Source: Plotosus lineatus (taxonomy: Eukaryota > Chordata > Actinopteri > Siluriformes > Plotosidae). Taken from it: a DNA stretch of 64,000 nt. The stretch is from positions 52,343,580 through 52,407,579 of the forward strand of contig CM045729.1 of the NCBI GenBank assembly GCA_024760905.1, read 5' to 3'. The position numbers and the translations under genes were made by a program. This document shows, piece after piece, positions 1 through 11,938 of this stretch (its first letter is position 1; the number at the start of each line of letters is the position of its first letter). The notes beneath the pieces are model-generated. The model was given only the letters and a program-made list of their open reading frames with translations, had not been told where the DNA came from and did no database searches.

Positions 1-254
1 AATTATTTGAAGGTTGACTTTTTTTGTATTAAAAACACTTTTTTTTATTGGTCAGATGAAATATGCTAATTTTTTGAGATAGGGATTTTTGGTTTTTCTT
101 TACTTTTTTGCCAAAATTATTAATAGTAAAATAATAAAAGGCTTGAACTACTTCAGTTGTGTGTAATGAATCTAAAATATATGAAAGTCTAATGTTTATC
201 AGTACATTACAGAAAATAATGAACTTTATCACAATATGCTATTTTTTTAGAAGT

Positions 255-373
<119 letters not shown>

Positions 374-669
374 AGGGTGTCCCAAAAATGCAAAAATGTA
401 GACACACTTTAAATAATTGTAAACAAAAAGGTGTATACGGTACATGTTTTTGGACACCTTGTATATTTCTGCCTGTGATAAAGTAGACATAAATGTGAAA
501 GCTCTGGTCAGTTTACTGAATGCTGATGCCTCCAGGTAATGTATTTATATCTAGTAAGATAGGAAATGTTGGGTCATGGTGACTTTTCTCATGAGTGCCA
601 TAACTTTATAGTCTGCTTTTGAAGGCGTGTTGTCTTCTTGTATGTATTTTATGACTTTCATTTATGCAG

Positions 670-3600
670 ATGACATCGGGGATGGTGATCAGCACATTCC
701 TCTCTGCTCCTATAATGTATGTGTCTGCCTGGCTTCTGACCATTCCCTGGATGGATCCCAAGCCATTAGCATCAGCACTACAGAACATCAGCTTTAACAT
801 CAGCATTGTCAGCCTTTTCGCCCTCGTGAGTAGTGACCTTAAAGAGAACGTGCATACTATTCACATGTGTTGTTCATTTCCTTTTTTGTGCTTAATCCAG
901 TACTTTGTACAAGCCTAGTTTACCCTATGGTATGGAGCTTGGTAGAGAATAACACTAAATTAGTTTTACAATAATTATAGGAGCGTATAACTTTTTAAAC
1001 TAGTCTTTTGACCGGTTGCATAAACATATATACACACAGACATTTGTGTAGCAGTTTCCACTCGGAAGCATTTTGTAGGGTGCTCTCGAACACTCTGAGC
1101 CTATACTTCCTTCCTCCTTATACAGTCGGCCCCCAACTTATGAAATTAATCCGTTCCAGAGCCATCTTTGTATTGCGGGGATTTCGTAAGTAGGGGTTGC
1201 ACCTTACACGTTAAACGCCTAATTCCTTCCAAGTCTCCAGTCTTTTGACTGGATAAACTCCGTAAACCCTTTAAAAATGATAAAAGTACACCAATTTTGT
1301 ATTAAATATCTGTTAAAAGTAAAAGAAAATTATTTATTAAACCATTTAAACATTTTATTAACACATTAAACCATTTTAATAACATATTTATTAATTAAAC
1401 CATTATTAAACATTTTTATTGACACACACAATAATAATATAATAATATAATAATAAACATAATAATCTTCGTAAGTTGGGGGGCGACTGTACTATGCTGT
1501 AAAATTTTAAATCCTCACACAATTAGGTTCTGAAAATGGAGCACCGTGTGTTGCAAATAAATATAAAGTCAGCCCTCTTTATTCGCGGGGTTTTGGTTCC
1601 GGCCCCTCCCGCTAATGAAGATAATCCACGAGTTCTGTTCCCGGAAGTAAACCCCCATGTATCATATTACATGCGCGAATGATCAACCGTAAGTAAAATA
1701 CTATGTATCTATTACATGCACTAAAATATACTTCTTAAACACATTCTATAGACAGTCTTACTCATTAATACAGTATACTCATGCTTCGGTTTAATGGACT
1801 AATAGGGGGAAACACTGGTCTGAAGTACCTGATTGTCAGAAGTTTCCGATTCCATATATTTCAACGATTATGTCACGAAAAACTTTTACACACACTATGT
1901 AATCTGCAAATGTAAATACTGTACCTATACTCTGTAAATGTACACCATAAGATCAGGGGTCGGGAACCTTTTTGACTAAGAGAGCCCAAAAAAAAAGACA
2001 TATTTTAAAATCTAATCCTCTAAGAGCCATATATAGTACATACTGTATCAGGGGTCGGGAACCTATGGCTCGCGAGCCAGATGTGGCTGTTTTGATGACT
2101 GTATCTGGCTCTCAGATAAATCAGGTGGCCTTCTTAACAGAATAATGAATACATAATTTCACTATAATTTAAATAAATATATTAAAAAAGCCATCAAGTA
2201 AAACAAAACAAAAAAAATCTTGCATATTTAAATCTATGCATCTATTTTCAATGACACGTCACTGTCGCACAGCGGAGAGCAAATCCTTTCTGTACTCCAG
2301 TATGTGGGCAGGTCCGATACCTTGAAACTCTAATTTTATAGGATTATAACAACAGCCACAGACTGCGTGTGTTGTCTTTGAGTAAAGAGGTAAATTCCCC
2401 TCATTTTGATCAGCTCATTTCCACAAAGCCAAGCACAGCTGGCAAGCAAACACAAATGGACAGAAAAACTTCAACCCGCAGAGCAGCTGATTGCCAAAAC
2501 TTGGGACTTGCTTCCTATCACATAAACACTGCAGCGTGTGAGTCCAATAAAATTAGAGTTTCAAGGTATTAGAATCGTCTGCACACAGAAAGGATTGGCT
2601 CTTCGCTTTGTGCCACAGTGACGTGCATTGAAAATAGATGAATAGATTTAAATGCGCGAGATTTCTTCAAGCCAGTCTGGTCATCTGACGGTCAATTACG
2701 GAAACAACGGCCCACGTCCAGACATTCCGGACTAGTCGGAAGCTACAGATTTTGTCCGTTGCATTTGAAATCCGTTAAAGCGAAGTCCGTAAAACCGAGG
2801 CATGAGTGTACTACACAATAATATAAACAGTATATGTATAAAATAACCATTTTCCTTCAAACATACAGCACTGTAGTTTTCAAAAATGCCCACTAAAGGG
2901 ATATATTGCATTTTTTGTGAGGCAGTGTAAGATGGCAGAGTGAATTTATTATTCAAACACTTACGCAGCGTGCTTCAACTGAGGTAAGCATGCGGTTGGT
3001 GTTTTTGGGAGTTGGACTGAATTCAGGTATGAACTGCATTCAGTCCAAGCAGCTCAGCCACGCCCCTCAGCCGGAGCGGGCAGAAAACAGAGTTTTAGAG
3101 TTAGACAGTTAGACAGTTACAGTACAAATAAGCAGGGACATGATGTGAGTTAATCCTCTGGCGCAGAGGTAAGCGTGCTTGTGTTTATTGAGAATAGATG
3201 AGAAGAGTGAAATTCAGCTGTGAGCCATGGAGCAGCTCAGCCACGCCCCTCAGCCAGAGCGGACGATTAGAGTGAGAGAACACATCCGTCAAAATCAAAG
3301 TCCTCCAAAAACACCGACCATAACAAAAAGAACATAAAAGAACATGAAATTTAATAAATTGGATAAACAAAACAAAATGATAAAAATGCTACACCACAGT
3401 ACATAAAATCACACACACAAACATTCTAAACATTAACTTAGGTACTGTATTGGAAGAAACTTTTCTTCAGGAGAAAGTCTTATTTCTTCAGAAGAGACAT
3501 TCAATGTCATTACCTTTTCTAGTGCTTAGCCAGAGAAGACGCACAGTGTTTGAGTGGCGTCATCGAGCTTAACTGGTAATTAAAACACACTAAAAAAAGG

Positions 3601-3953
3601 CTCATTGACAACTTGTGCGCGAAAGAGGAAAAAGGGCGTTACATCATCTCAACCAATCAGCAGGAAGGAGGACAGCCATTGGCTGAATTTGAATGACATG
3701 ACAGTTGCAAAACTGCAAATAGTCAAGGGCCTACTGTACAGAGTCCCTCACTTTCCGCGGTTAATTGGGTCCAAGATCCCCCACAACCATCGAATTCCGC
3801 GAAGTAGGATCAACCCGCCCGACGGACTTTTACGTACATGTATATGTGTATATAATATCAATAAATACATATTCAATTTTATAAATGCTTATAATAATAA
3901 TTAAACATTCAAAAATAATGCATAAGATGTAAATAACATATAAATACACACAG

Positions 3954-3988
<35 letters not shown>

Positions 3989-5451
3989 TGCACGCCTGAC
4001 ATAAAAATGTAAGTAGTTTTGATTGGGGGGGGGGGGGGGTTGTTTTTTTTGTTTTTGTTTGTTTGGATTTTTTGCATAATTGGCCTTGTTTTGCGGCATT
4101 TTCCTTAATTTTTCCCCTATTCTTCCTTCATTTCCTTATTTTTTAATTCGATGAAAATTAAAAAAAAAAAAAAAAACGCAATGCACTGAAGCCGCATGAA
4201 TTGAAGCGGGAAGTGGCGAGGGATCCCTGTAAATGCTTGATATATAAAGGTCTGATTTTGTACTGCCATAATGTGTTACATTGTGATAGGATTGAGGAAG
4301 GGTTGGTTTGATTTTTAAAACAAGTTTGCATGACACCTAAAAGAAAAAATGGACTGTAATCTACCTCTATCCTCTCCAGTGGGTGCATTTTTGCTTAAAA
4401 GTGTACAGGTGTTATAGTAAAGTAACTTGTGTGCCTGCAGGTGTGGTGTGTTGCTGTGTGTGTAATGAGTAAGAAGTTCCGTAGACGTCCTCATGTGTTT
4501 ACCATCAATCTGTTTGTCGCACAGGTGAGGCGGTGATAATCACACTGATGTATTTCATTTGACACATTACTGCATCTGAATAATCATTGAGCTGATTAAT
4601 GTCTGTTGTGAAACTGCTGTAGATTTTTTTGATATACTGTATTAATACCGTCAGGGAAATTATTTACTGTGCACTTAATCCACCCAAAGTGAGCACGCAT
4701 GTAAACAGTGAGCGCACACATACTTGGAGCAGTGGGCTGTCACACAAGTGCCTTTCTCAAGGGCACTTCAGCCACTAATTTGGAGAAAGGGAAGGTGAAG
4801 CTCATTTCTCTACTGCCACACATTTTTCCTGCTGGTTCGGGAATCGAATCAGCAACCTTTTGGTCCCAAAGCCACCTCTCTAAACTCTCAATTACAGTTG
4901 CCTCGTTCTATCGTATATTGAAGGAGCATCACGGTCATGGATAAAGCTATAACATGACAATTTCTGGCAGGAAATTTGCACAATAGCTATGTTGCGACCA
5001 TGTCACAACATCATGACGTTTCTCTGGTATGAAAGGAATAAAATACTTGAATCTGTTCTTACTTGGAAAATAATCAACTTTTGGGTGTCTCTGGTGCTCT
5101 GGTTGCTGCTGGGCAGCATTAGAACAACCTTTCATGTATTGTTTTCTTAACAGTGTTTCAGTAAGATTTATTTCTTATATAAAGTAAATACATATTTGTT
5201 TGTTTTTTGTGTTGAATGTGTAGCTGGGCGCGTGTGTAGGTATGATCGCTTGGAATTTCGTGGTGGTTAAGGATAATTTAACTGGTCAGGTTTTGACCTT
5301 TACACTGCTCTATGGTTCACTCTACAGCACTTATATTTGGCCAGGTAACAAAAAAGTCACGCACACATGTACTTAATATTGAGGTTTTGCAGTCACGTGA
5401 ACCCAATACCTTCATGTGCCATCTTGGACGGCAAGCGTGAGCCAGAACACA

Positions 5452-5514
<63 letters not shown>

Positions 5515-6349
5515 TTCACTAAGCATGGCTTCAACAACAACCAATAATGACAACGAAAGCAAAATATGCGAGAGTGTCAAAGGCAAAAGCAATGACACTA
5601 TAATATTGTCAGACGTTGTCAATCATCTGACAGGTGACCAGAGGGCGGGGTATCTGAGTAAAATAAAGCAGCACTAGACCACCACTGCCCCATAGCCACC
5701 ATATAATGATAATAGCCAATTATAAATAGCCAACAGACAATAGCCCTATATAATAATATATATTTACCTGATACAAAGTGTTCGGTGCATATTCTACTGT
5801 ATTCTGAAGGATTACAGTCTTTCCTATTTACCGCTGCGATCCACTTGGCTTTTCTCTCCGGGTCAGATGGAAAACGATCAAATGACAGTGCAGGCTTTAC
5901 TTACTCCTCTGTCTATTTGCACCGCCAACAGCGCAACACGATATAACCATACTCACTGCTTATTTTGTATCACTCCGGGGAAGTTAGTAACTGACAAACA
6001 ACATCGTTGGGTAATGTTGAACCACTATTACTTATTTTAAAATGTTTAGCAATGTTGAATGATCGAGCGCCGTCCGGATCATGCCGTCCAATATGGCAGA
6101 TAAGCAAAAGTCACGTGACCCTGTGACGTCACATGCAAAACCTCAATACTCATTAAGGATGTACTGAAATTACTGCAGTTTGTTTGGATTTTTTCACACT
6201 TGTTTATCGTATTCTTTCCTTTTTTTAAGGTCTGATTGCACTTTCTCTCTTCTTGCTGAAGAGGAATGAGCAGTTGAAAGTGCAGCCTGGTATTCTAATG
6301 CTAATTGGTTGGGGGTAAGGGTTTTTCTTTTGTTTTTTAATCTTGCATA

Positions 6350-6409
<60 letters not shown>

Positions 6410-7127
6410 ACACTCACCCTTCCTATTAAGTGTAGTGGAAATTTAAGCATCTCTTTAATTATTTCCCAGTTCATTATATTTTAGTTCACATTATGTTTAC
6501 TGATGACTGTCTTGTGTGCCACACACATGCATATCCATGTTGCTGTTCAGACTGTTTCCTTATGTGTTAAAATAAATAATAAAAAAATACAACAGCACCC
6601 TTACTATTGAATGTTGTTATATGAGCTATCCAAAAGGCATGGCTCCTTATGTACAGAACAAATGATACCTGTAAATTGCTCTGGATTAGAAAATCTGCCA
6701 AATATCAAAACTGTAAAATGTTCCGTCTCCTGTTGTTCCATTTACAGCGTGCCAGGTATAGCAGTAAGTATCCTGCTCATGGTGGGACAGAAGATTCCAG
6801 ATACCATTGACTCTGCCTTCTTTTTTGGCCCATCACAGGTAAAAAGTTTAATTTATCCCCAGGTAGAACAATATTAGATTTAATAATGGCACGTGTAGGC
6901 ATCATAAGGTGCAGTATGAGTTGGCTCACAATATAAAATCATGGACTGTGGGCATGAGCTGTAGACACTGGCACAGGTCACATAAATTGTTGTCACTCCA
7001 CTCATTGTTTGATTTTTAGTGAAATTAAATGTTGCATTTTGCACAATTCAACACACAACTTAAGAATGCTGAATTGATTTCTATATGTAAAAATAAATAT
7101 TAAACAATGCCTCCCCCCCCCCCCCCA

Positions 7128-7185
<58 letters not shown>

Positions 7186-10100
7186 TAGGTTATATGTACA
7201 GTGGTTGTGTTGGGTGCCGGTATAGCTTTAACTGGAATCTGCCTCACACTTCTTAGAAGAGACACACATGATTATCAAACCCTGGAGCATGGCTCACTGA
7301 ATGGCACTGCAGAGGATCTCAGGACTGATAGCAGTATACAAACCCCATGTGTTATTGGGTCGACTGCAATAGAGGATGGTAATAGGAGAGGTAATTCACA
7401 TTATTATTGCTAATGTGACGATCCGTTTAATCAGCCTTTTATTTTGGTAGGTCTACATACTAGTTTTGCAGGGGGACAATGATGTCATTTTGTTAGTACT
7501 CTCACCTCACAGCACAGAAGGTTCTGGATTTGAGCCCTGTGGTCATCAGAGGTTTTTGTTTGGACCTACTCCCTGTGATTGCATGGGTGTTTCCTGGGTA
7601 CTCTAGTTTTCTCCCACAGCCCATAAACATGTACATTTGTCAACTTGTCCCTTGGTGTGAATGTAGTGTGAATGACCAGCCAGGCAACTGAAGCAACAGA
7701 GGTGCATGTTGGTCTTAATCTCAAGTAAATGTGAAGATTAGGAAAAGGCCTGGAAAGCCATCCTGTAAAAGCCTTTGAGAATAGATGTCATGAGTCATAT
7801 TTTACTCATAAAAGGTAAAGTCTTTTGGGCTTTTTTATACCTGAACCATAGTGGCTCATCAGGCCGGTGCTTATCCCCGGTTTCTGTAGCGTGAAGCAAC
7901 TAGGAGTTCAACTCCTCCTGGATGGGACGCTCGTCCATTGCAGGTTACCTTCCCAGTATATATTTTTTTTACTTGTACCCATTTATACTGCTGGGTGAAC
8001 AGAGGCACACTTGTGGTTAAGACCTTGCCCAGAGGTCTTAGCACAGTGGGGGTCTAACTGGGATTTGAACCCACAACCTCGCAATCATGAGCACAGCACC
8101 CTAACCACTACACCACCAGCCCCACAGGCACGTTTTTCTCCTAGAGAACTTATTTATATGTTCTTTTTGTGTTTGTTTTTCTAGGTTGTCAAGAATGTGC
8201 GTGTAACTGTTCTTTAATTCAGGCTGTGCCGAATGATATTTGCAACAGCAGAGTGAAGGACACACCATCTATCCAGCCAGGTAAATGATCACTGCTTGTT
8301 TGACTTTCAGGAGTTGAAAGTACTTTGCTGCAGGGCTATCCAACCCGGTTTCTGGAGAGCTCATAAATATGAGGGATGGATGTCTTCTCCTGGTCTATGC
8401 TTAGTGCTTAGTGTTTGAAATGTGACTCGGTTTATAGGTCAGTGTGGAAACTGCTGTGACTCCTCTCATTGTTTGCTGGTAGAAGAGGAACAGAAACAGC
8501 AGACTGCAGATAGACAGGTGGCTAGACACGTACTTCTCTGTCTGCTGCTCACGGTCAGTCTCCTTGCTGTAAGTGAAAATGATGTCTCTGCTACATTTAA
8601 TGCTTGTTTTGCTAGTACTGGGTGACCCAAACAAAACCCTCTCACATTTCAAAGGTAAATGCAAAAGCTCTTTTTTTTAGCCCAACCCCAACTGTCCTCA
8701 ATCGCCAACATGGCTTGCATTCTTATCCATCTTTAACGTTATAGTTACATTAGTAATTGAGTAATTGAGGGTTAAGTACACTGCTCAAGGGCCCAATAGT
8801 GATGACAGCAAGGATTGAACCGATGACCTTTGGATCAGTAACCTATCGCAATAACCACTAAGCCACGGATGAACCATGGTGTGGTTGGGAGCACACTTTC
8901 GAAGCCTCACTGTCGCAGTATTCTTCACAAGCAACTGCTTTGTGATTGTCTCAGTGAGGGCCTTTCCAAAATGTTTCAGTATTCCACTCAACCAGATTAA
9001 TTCTAAGACACTTAATCCTAATTAGGCTCACAGGGAGACTGAAACCCATCTTGGCCTCCTCTGGAAAAAGGCAGGGTACACCCTGAACAGTTCACCAGAC
9101 CATTGCAGGGTCAACACATACAACATCAATGTGAAACAGCCAATTAGCCTACTCTGCATATATTTGGACTGTGGGAGGAAACCGGAGTACCCAGCGGAAA
9201 CTCACACAAGCATGGGGAGAATATGCAACCTCTACACAGAAATGCTCCAAACCCCCGGGAATTGAACCCATGACCTTCTTGATATCATTTGATTATCTTT
9301 TAGTGATTGTTTTTTGTTTGTTTGTTTGTTTATTTGTTTTACCATTTTTGAAACGTGGGAGATGTTTTTCCTTCGCAGGGTGGCTGGGTTCTCCCTTTGA
9401 GATAGGGTGAGAAGTTCGGTCATCCGTGAGGTGCTTGAAGTAGAACCACTGCTCCTCCTTGGAGAGAGGAGGCAGTTGAGGTGACTTGGGTATCTGGTTA
9501 GCTCCTGAACGCCTCTTTGTTATGGTGTTTCGGGCATGTCCAACTGGGAAGAGACCTCTGGGTCGACCCAGAACATGTTGGAGAGACCACGTCTCTTGGC
9601 TGGTCTGGACACACCTTAGTGTGTCCCCGGAAGAGCTGGAGGTAGTGGCTGGAGAGAGGGACATCTGGACCTCACTGCTTAGGCTGCTGCCTCTGCGAAC
9701 TGACCACGGAACAAGCGGATAAAGATGAAACTTCTGAAACTATAATGGGGTCTGAGAACTTGGGCTGAAGTTCAGGCCACTTTCTTCTTTTATAACAGAT
9801 AATATGTGTGTTTGCCTGTGTACGATAGAACATCTCCAGCTACCTCTGGTGGCTCTTCAGTCCAGTTCCAGGCCAACTCTATTTAGAGCTGCAATTCTTC
9901 TGTGCTGTGATCAACTTTGGACAGGTATGGATTTCTGCTTCCAGTCTTGCTTCAACATTTTAATGGTTCACAGTACAGTAATTTGATTTAATTTTTTTCT
10001 ACCTCTCTTCCCCATAGGGGTTCATATCATTTGCCATTTTTGGTCTTGATAAACATTTAATCATTATACCATTTAAAAAGAGGTATGTACGTTCACACTG

Positions 10101-10515
10101 CTCTGAAGAACACATTCAATAACATGTGTTGCTGAATTAAACTGTGTCTTATTTATGCAGGTTAGCACAACTGATGCAGTCTCAGAGCCAGGAGGCAGCA
10201 GGTGCCTCGGATGTGTCTGAGGAGATCAAACTTACCTGCAGTCAGTTTCTCAAGTACCATAAAGAACAATGTGCCCAGGATATTGTCCAGAAAAGAAGGT
10301 AGGTACTCCGAAAAGGTATATTTACTTTATTACTAGGTGTGTTTGTTCACCACAGCGCCCCAAGTAGAATAGCTACAAAAATTAATTATTTTTCTCAACC
10401 AAATGTTTTCCTTATGAAATGCATATATCCATGGAGTCAACTTCTTTTCACGCTTCCACATTTTTAGTTTCAGTTCCACATTACACTACACAGCTTGCTC
10501 TAAATCCCTTTATTC

Positions 10516-10578
<63 letters not shown>

Positions 10579-10794
10579 AGGTGTGGTGAGCATAGTATAG
10601 CACACACATTTCTTGGCAGTGAGATGGTGCTGTGGCTTCAGACTGTTGGATTGGCAAGTGACCAAGGGGAGGCACTGCTCTACGGCTCCCGCCTGCTGGA
10701 AGGCGGAGTCATCCATCATATCACTCATGACTACGACTTCCAAGATGACAGCCTGCATTACACTTTCACAGAGGGCTGCGTGGGTCTTCACTGA
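670..10794 (+). CDS. gpr155: Gpr155 / LYCHOS, C-terminal part (12 exons, 5' end outside window)
   Basis: Exons: 670-825, 4441-4524, 5224-5344, 6230-6314, 6748-6838, 7189-7390, 8185-8280, 8438-8568, 9829-9924, 10018-10082, 10161-10298, 10581-10794 (TGA 10792-10794). All have AG/GT borders, and together they give an open frame of 492 residues. The first exon (APIMYVSAWLLT) is the end of the PIN-like transporter part. The next exons give the GPCR-like helices (RRRPHVFTINLFVAQ, LLYGSLYSTYIWP). About residues 204-307 form a Cys-rich acidic loop before the helix ARHVLLCLLLTVSLLA. From about 395 the DEP domain follows (GLASDQGEALLYGSRLLEGG). In mammals this multi-pass lysosomal membrane protein senses cholesterol and acts through GATOR1 on mTORC1. 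That loop corresponds to the GATOR1-contacting region, by family knowledge. The protein stops soon after the DEP domain, shorter than I recall for human. Exons encoding the N-terminal transporter helices must lie before position 1. Confidence 0.95.
1123..1489. mobile_element. pogo/Tigger-like MITE with TA duplication
   Basis: The left end CAGTCGGCCCCCAACTTATG is mirrored by the right end ending at 1489 (CTTACGAA type, reverse complement CAGTCGCCCCCCAACTTACG). TA dinucleotides flank both ends (1121-1122 and 1490-1491). The interior is AT-rich with no coding capacity. It sits in a gpr155 intron. Family assignment rests on the TIR style and the TA target. Confidence 0.8.
1771..2813. mobile_element. 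Nested TIR element
   Basis: The left end carries ACTCATGCTTCGGTTTAATG and the right end (reverse complement) ACTCATGCCTCGGTTTTACG, so this is a TIR element sitting inside the 1567-3736 element. It in turn contains two hAT-like starts reading CAGGGGTCGGGAACC at about 1955 and 2049. Exact boundaries are uncertain. Confidence 0.5.
2214..2666. repeat. Long imperfect inverted repeat (foldback, about 120-bp arms)
   Basis: The left arm 2214-2340 and right arm about 2547-2666 are reverse complements with scattered mismatches. Both contain CATCTATTTTCAATG, a CGTCACTGT block, ATCCTTTCTGT and ACCTTGAAACTCTAATTTTAT (written here as shared blocks). The spacer is about 200 bp. Confidence 0.7.
2976..3275. 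repeat. Direct duplication of a roughly 110-bp unit
   Basis: CAGCTCAGCCACGCCCCTCA occurs near 3049 and again near 3232. Each copy is preceded by GAGGTAAGC and followed by a GAGCGG block, so this is a tandem-type duplication with spacing of about 185 bp inside the nested repeat block. Confidence 0.65.
3739..4229. mobile_element. Tigger-like MITE with TA duplication
   Basis: The left end CAGAGTCCCTCACTTTCCGC pairs with a right end whose reverse complement begins CAGGGATCCCTCGCCACTTC. TA is present at 3737-3738 and 4230-4231. It contains a CA run (3943-3986), a poly-G run (4025-4039) and a poly-A run. Its segment from about 3808 to 4030 resembles 51090-51275 inside a hAT element. Confidence 0.7.
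4676..4890 (-). mobile_element. tRNA-headed SINE fragment (GGATTAAATG-tail family)
   Basis: On the minus strand it reads a B-box-like GATTCGATTCCCGAACCAGC, then CAGGAAAAATGTGTGGCAGT, then a CTTGAGAAAGGCAC block, and ends near GGTGGATTAAG. A second copy of the family is at 18810-19035 on the plus strand. It lies in a gpr155 intron. Confidence 0.7.
5371..6164. mobile_element. Non-autonomous TIR element, superfamily unresolved
   Basis: Near the left end TATTGAGGTTTTGCAGTCAC is followed by TGCCATCTTGGACGGCA. The right end (reverse complement) gives TATTGAGGTTTTGCATGTGA followed by TGCCATATTGGACGGCA. The terminal repeats are therefore long and about 790 bp apart. A CA run occupies 5454-5512. No transposase frame is seen. 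It lies in a gpr155 intron. Confidence 0.65.
6352..6408. repeat. (GT)n microsatellite
   Basis: An uninterrupted GT run about 40 bp downstream of the gpr155 exon ending at 6314. Confidence 0.97.
7113..7187. repeat. Poly-C then (TG)n directly at a gpr155 splice acceptor
   Basis: C14 at 7113-7126, then TG repeats to 7187. The acceptor AG (7187-7188) of the exon at 7189 lies at the end of the run, so the usual pyrimidine tract is replaced by a UG repeat in the RNA. Confidence 0.9.
7455..7790 (+). mobile_element. Degraded tRNA-headed SINE
   Basis: Degraded match to the SINE at 16073-16415: CTCACCTCACAGCACAGAAG, a TTTGAGCC B-box remnant, CATGGGTGTTTCCTGGGTAC and TTTTCTCCCACAGCCCA in the same order. 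There is no clear target duplication. It lies in a gpr155 intron. Confidence 0.55.
7811..8126 (-). mobile_element. tRNA-headed SINE (GGGGCYGGTGGTGTAGTGG family)
   Basis: Minus-strand A-box region TGGTGTAGTGGTTAGGG and B box GGTTCAAATCCC. It is followed by ACTGTGCTAAGACC, TGGGAAGGTAACCTGCAATG and a tail ending GACTTTACC. A near-complete second copy is at 57393-57699. Head-only copies are at 22413 and 56065. Confidence 0.8.
8770..8870 (-). mobile_element. SINE head fragment
   Basis: Minus-strand reading gives GTGGCTTAGTGGTTATTGCG as an A-box region and ATCGGTTCAATCCTTG as a B-box region, in the spacing of a tRNA-derived SINE head. Tail not recognised. Confidence 0.5.
8995..9285 (-). mobile_element. 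tRNA-headed SINE, old copy
   Basis: Minus-strand order matches the 16073 SINE: GGGTTCAATTCCCGG, then CATTTCTGTG, CCGGTTTCCTCCCACAGTCC, a GGTGTACCCTG block and CCTAATTAGGATTAAGTG at the tail. It lies in a gpr155 intron. Confidence 0.7.
9359..9726 (+). mobile_element. RTE/Rex-like LINE, 5'-truncated C-terminal fragment
   Basis: The plus-strand protein-like sequence FRACPTGKRPLGRPRTCWRD and a SLLRLLPLRTD ending match the end of the larger LINE at 17220-18349. It has at least one frameshift relative to that copy. It lies in a gpr155 intron. Confidence 0.8.
10518..10570. repeat. (TG)n directly upstream of the last gpr155 acceptor
   Basis: TG repeats are followed by GGGTGGGTGTTAG and then the final exon at 10581. 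The acceptor region has no ordinary pyrimidine tract. Confidence 0.92.
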
Positions 10795-11480
10795 AATATT
10801 GTACCCACAAAAGATCAGGTCTAGTTCTGGTGAACGTAACACATGCAATAACCCGCAGTGTGATTTATAGCTTGGTGTGTGTTACACATGTGACTTTGTT
10901 TACAGGAGGAAAAAGGGATGCAATTAACCATGTGCTGCTCAGAGGAGGAAATATGTTCATTATTTAATACAAAGTATATAAACTTGTTCTAGGGTACTTC
11001 GCACTGAATATTTCAAATAGATTGTATGACCAGGTGAGCTTTAAGAAAGCTTCGAGACATGCACTGATCAGTCATAAAATTAACACCACCTGAATGGTCT
11101 ATATCAAGGCAGCTCCATAAACAGCTATCTGCAATGCACTGTTTTTACTCCTTTTCTATCATGGCAGGCAGTAACAGTTTCATCAGTTTGTGCTCTGTTA
11201 TCTCTTCTGTGTGATCAGACCTGACATAGTAGCCTTCAGTACCCGTGTGCTTCAATGAGCCTTGGGCACTCATGACACTCTTAGCACCTCACTGATTGTG
11301 TTACTAGAACTACCTTTGATAGGACTGTCAGGCTAGAACAGCTTTAAGCCTCTTAGTTCTTGTGAAGGGAAATTGTAACCCAACAGCCAAGATATTCTGC
11401 ATAATTGTGTTTAAAACTTATGGAGAAGCTACATATGCATCTGATGATCAAGTGACCATAAATATATTCACATATAATGT

Positions 11481-11938
11481 ACCGTATTTTTTGGACCATA
11501 ATACACACTTAAAATCCTTTAATCTTAAAAAAAATTTGACGGTGCGCCTTATAATCCGGTGTTCCTTGTGTATGGTTGAAGCCGCGCGACTCCATCTCAC
11601 TGATACCTTCACAACCCAAATGAAGCAAAATAATTTAGAGCTTGCCATCGGACTAACCAAAGAACTCCAACCGCTAGATATTGGTGTTAACACGTCATAA
11701 GTTACAGGGGTCCGGGCTTTATGTCCAACTCGCGCAACTGTTAAACTCAGACACTGAAGATGAAGAATTTGATGGATTTGTGGAAGAGGAATGAACTGAA
11801 AAAGTGAGTTTGTTTTATATTGTTACGGCTGAACAATGTTGAGAGTTATTGTGAATGAGTTGAATCAAGTTTGACTTATCTGACTTTTCTTTCACTGAAT
11901 GCGCCTTATAATCCGGTGCAGCTTATGGCCTGGAAAAT
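11481..11938 (+). mobile_element. pogo-like transposon, internal deletion derivative
   Basis: The left end ACCGTATTTTTTGGACCATA and the right end (reverse complement begins near CCAGGCCATAAGCTGCACCG) are inverted, and both lead into a GGCGC/CTTATAATCCGG block. The interior keeps transposase scraps: GLTKELQPLDIGVN, typical of the end of a pogo-type DDE domain, and an acidic end DTEDEEFDGFVEEE before a stop. Confidence 0.7.

Larger units (their letters stand above)
1567..3736. mobile_element. Tigger-like element, expanded by nested insertions
   Basis: The left end (AGTCAGCCCTCTTTATTCGC) and the right segment 3430-3736 both match a second, much shorter copy at 15449-15982. Shared pieces include TTCTTAAACACATTCTATAG near 1733 and CAACCAATCAGCAGGA near 3650. 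The 15 kb copy lacks most of the middle, so most of 1771-3400 is later insertion. The right end abuts another element at 3739, sharing a TA. Confidence 0.65.
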
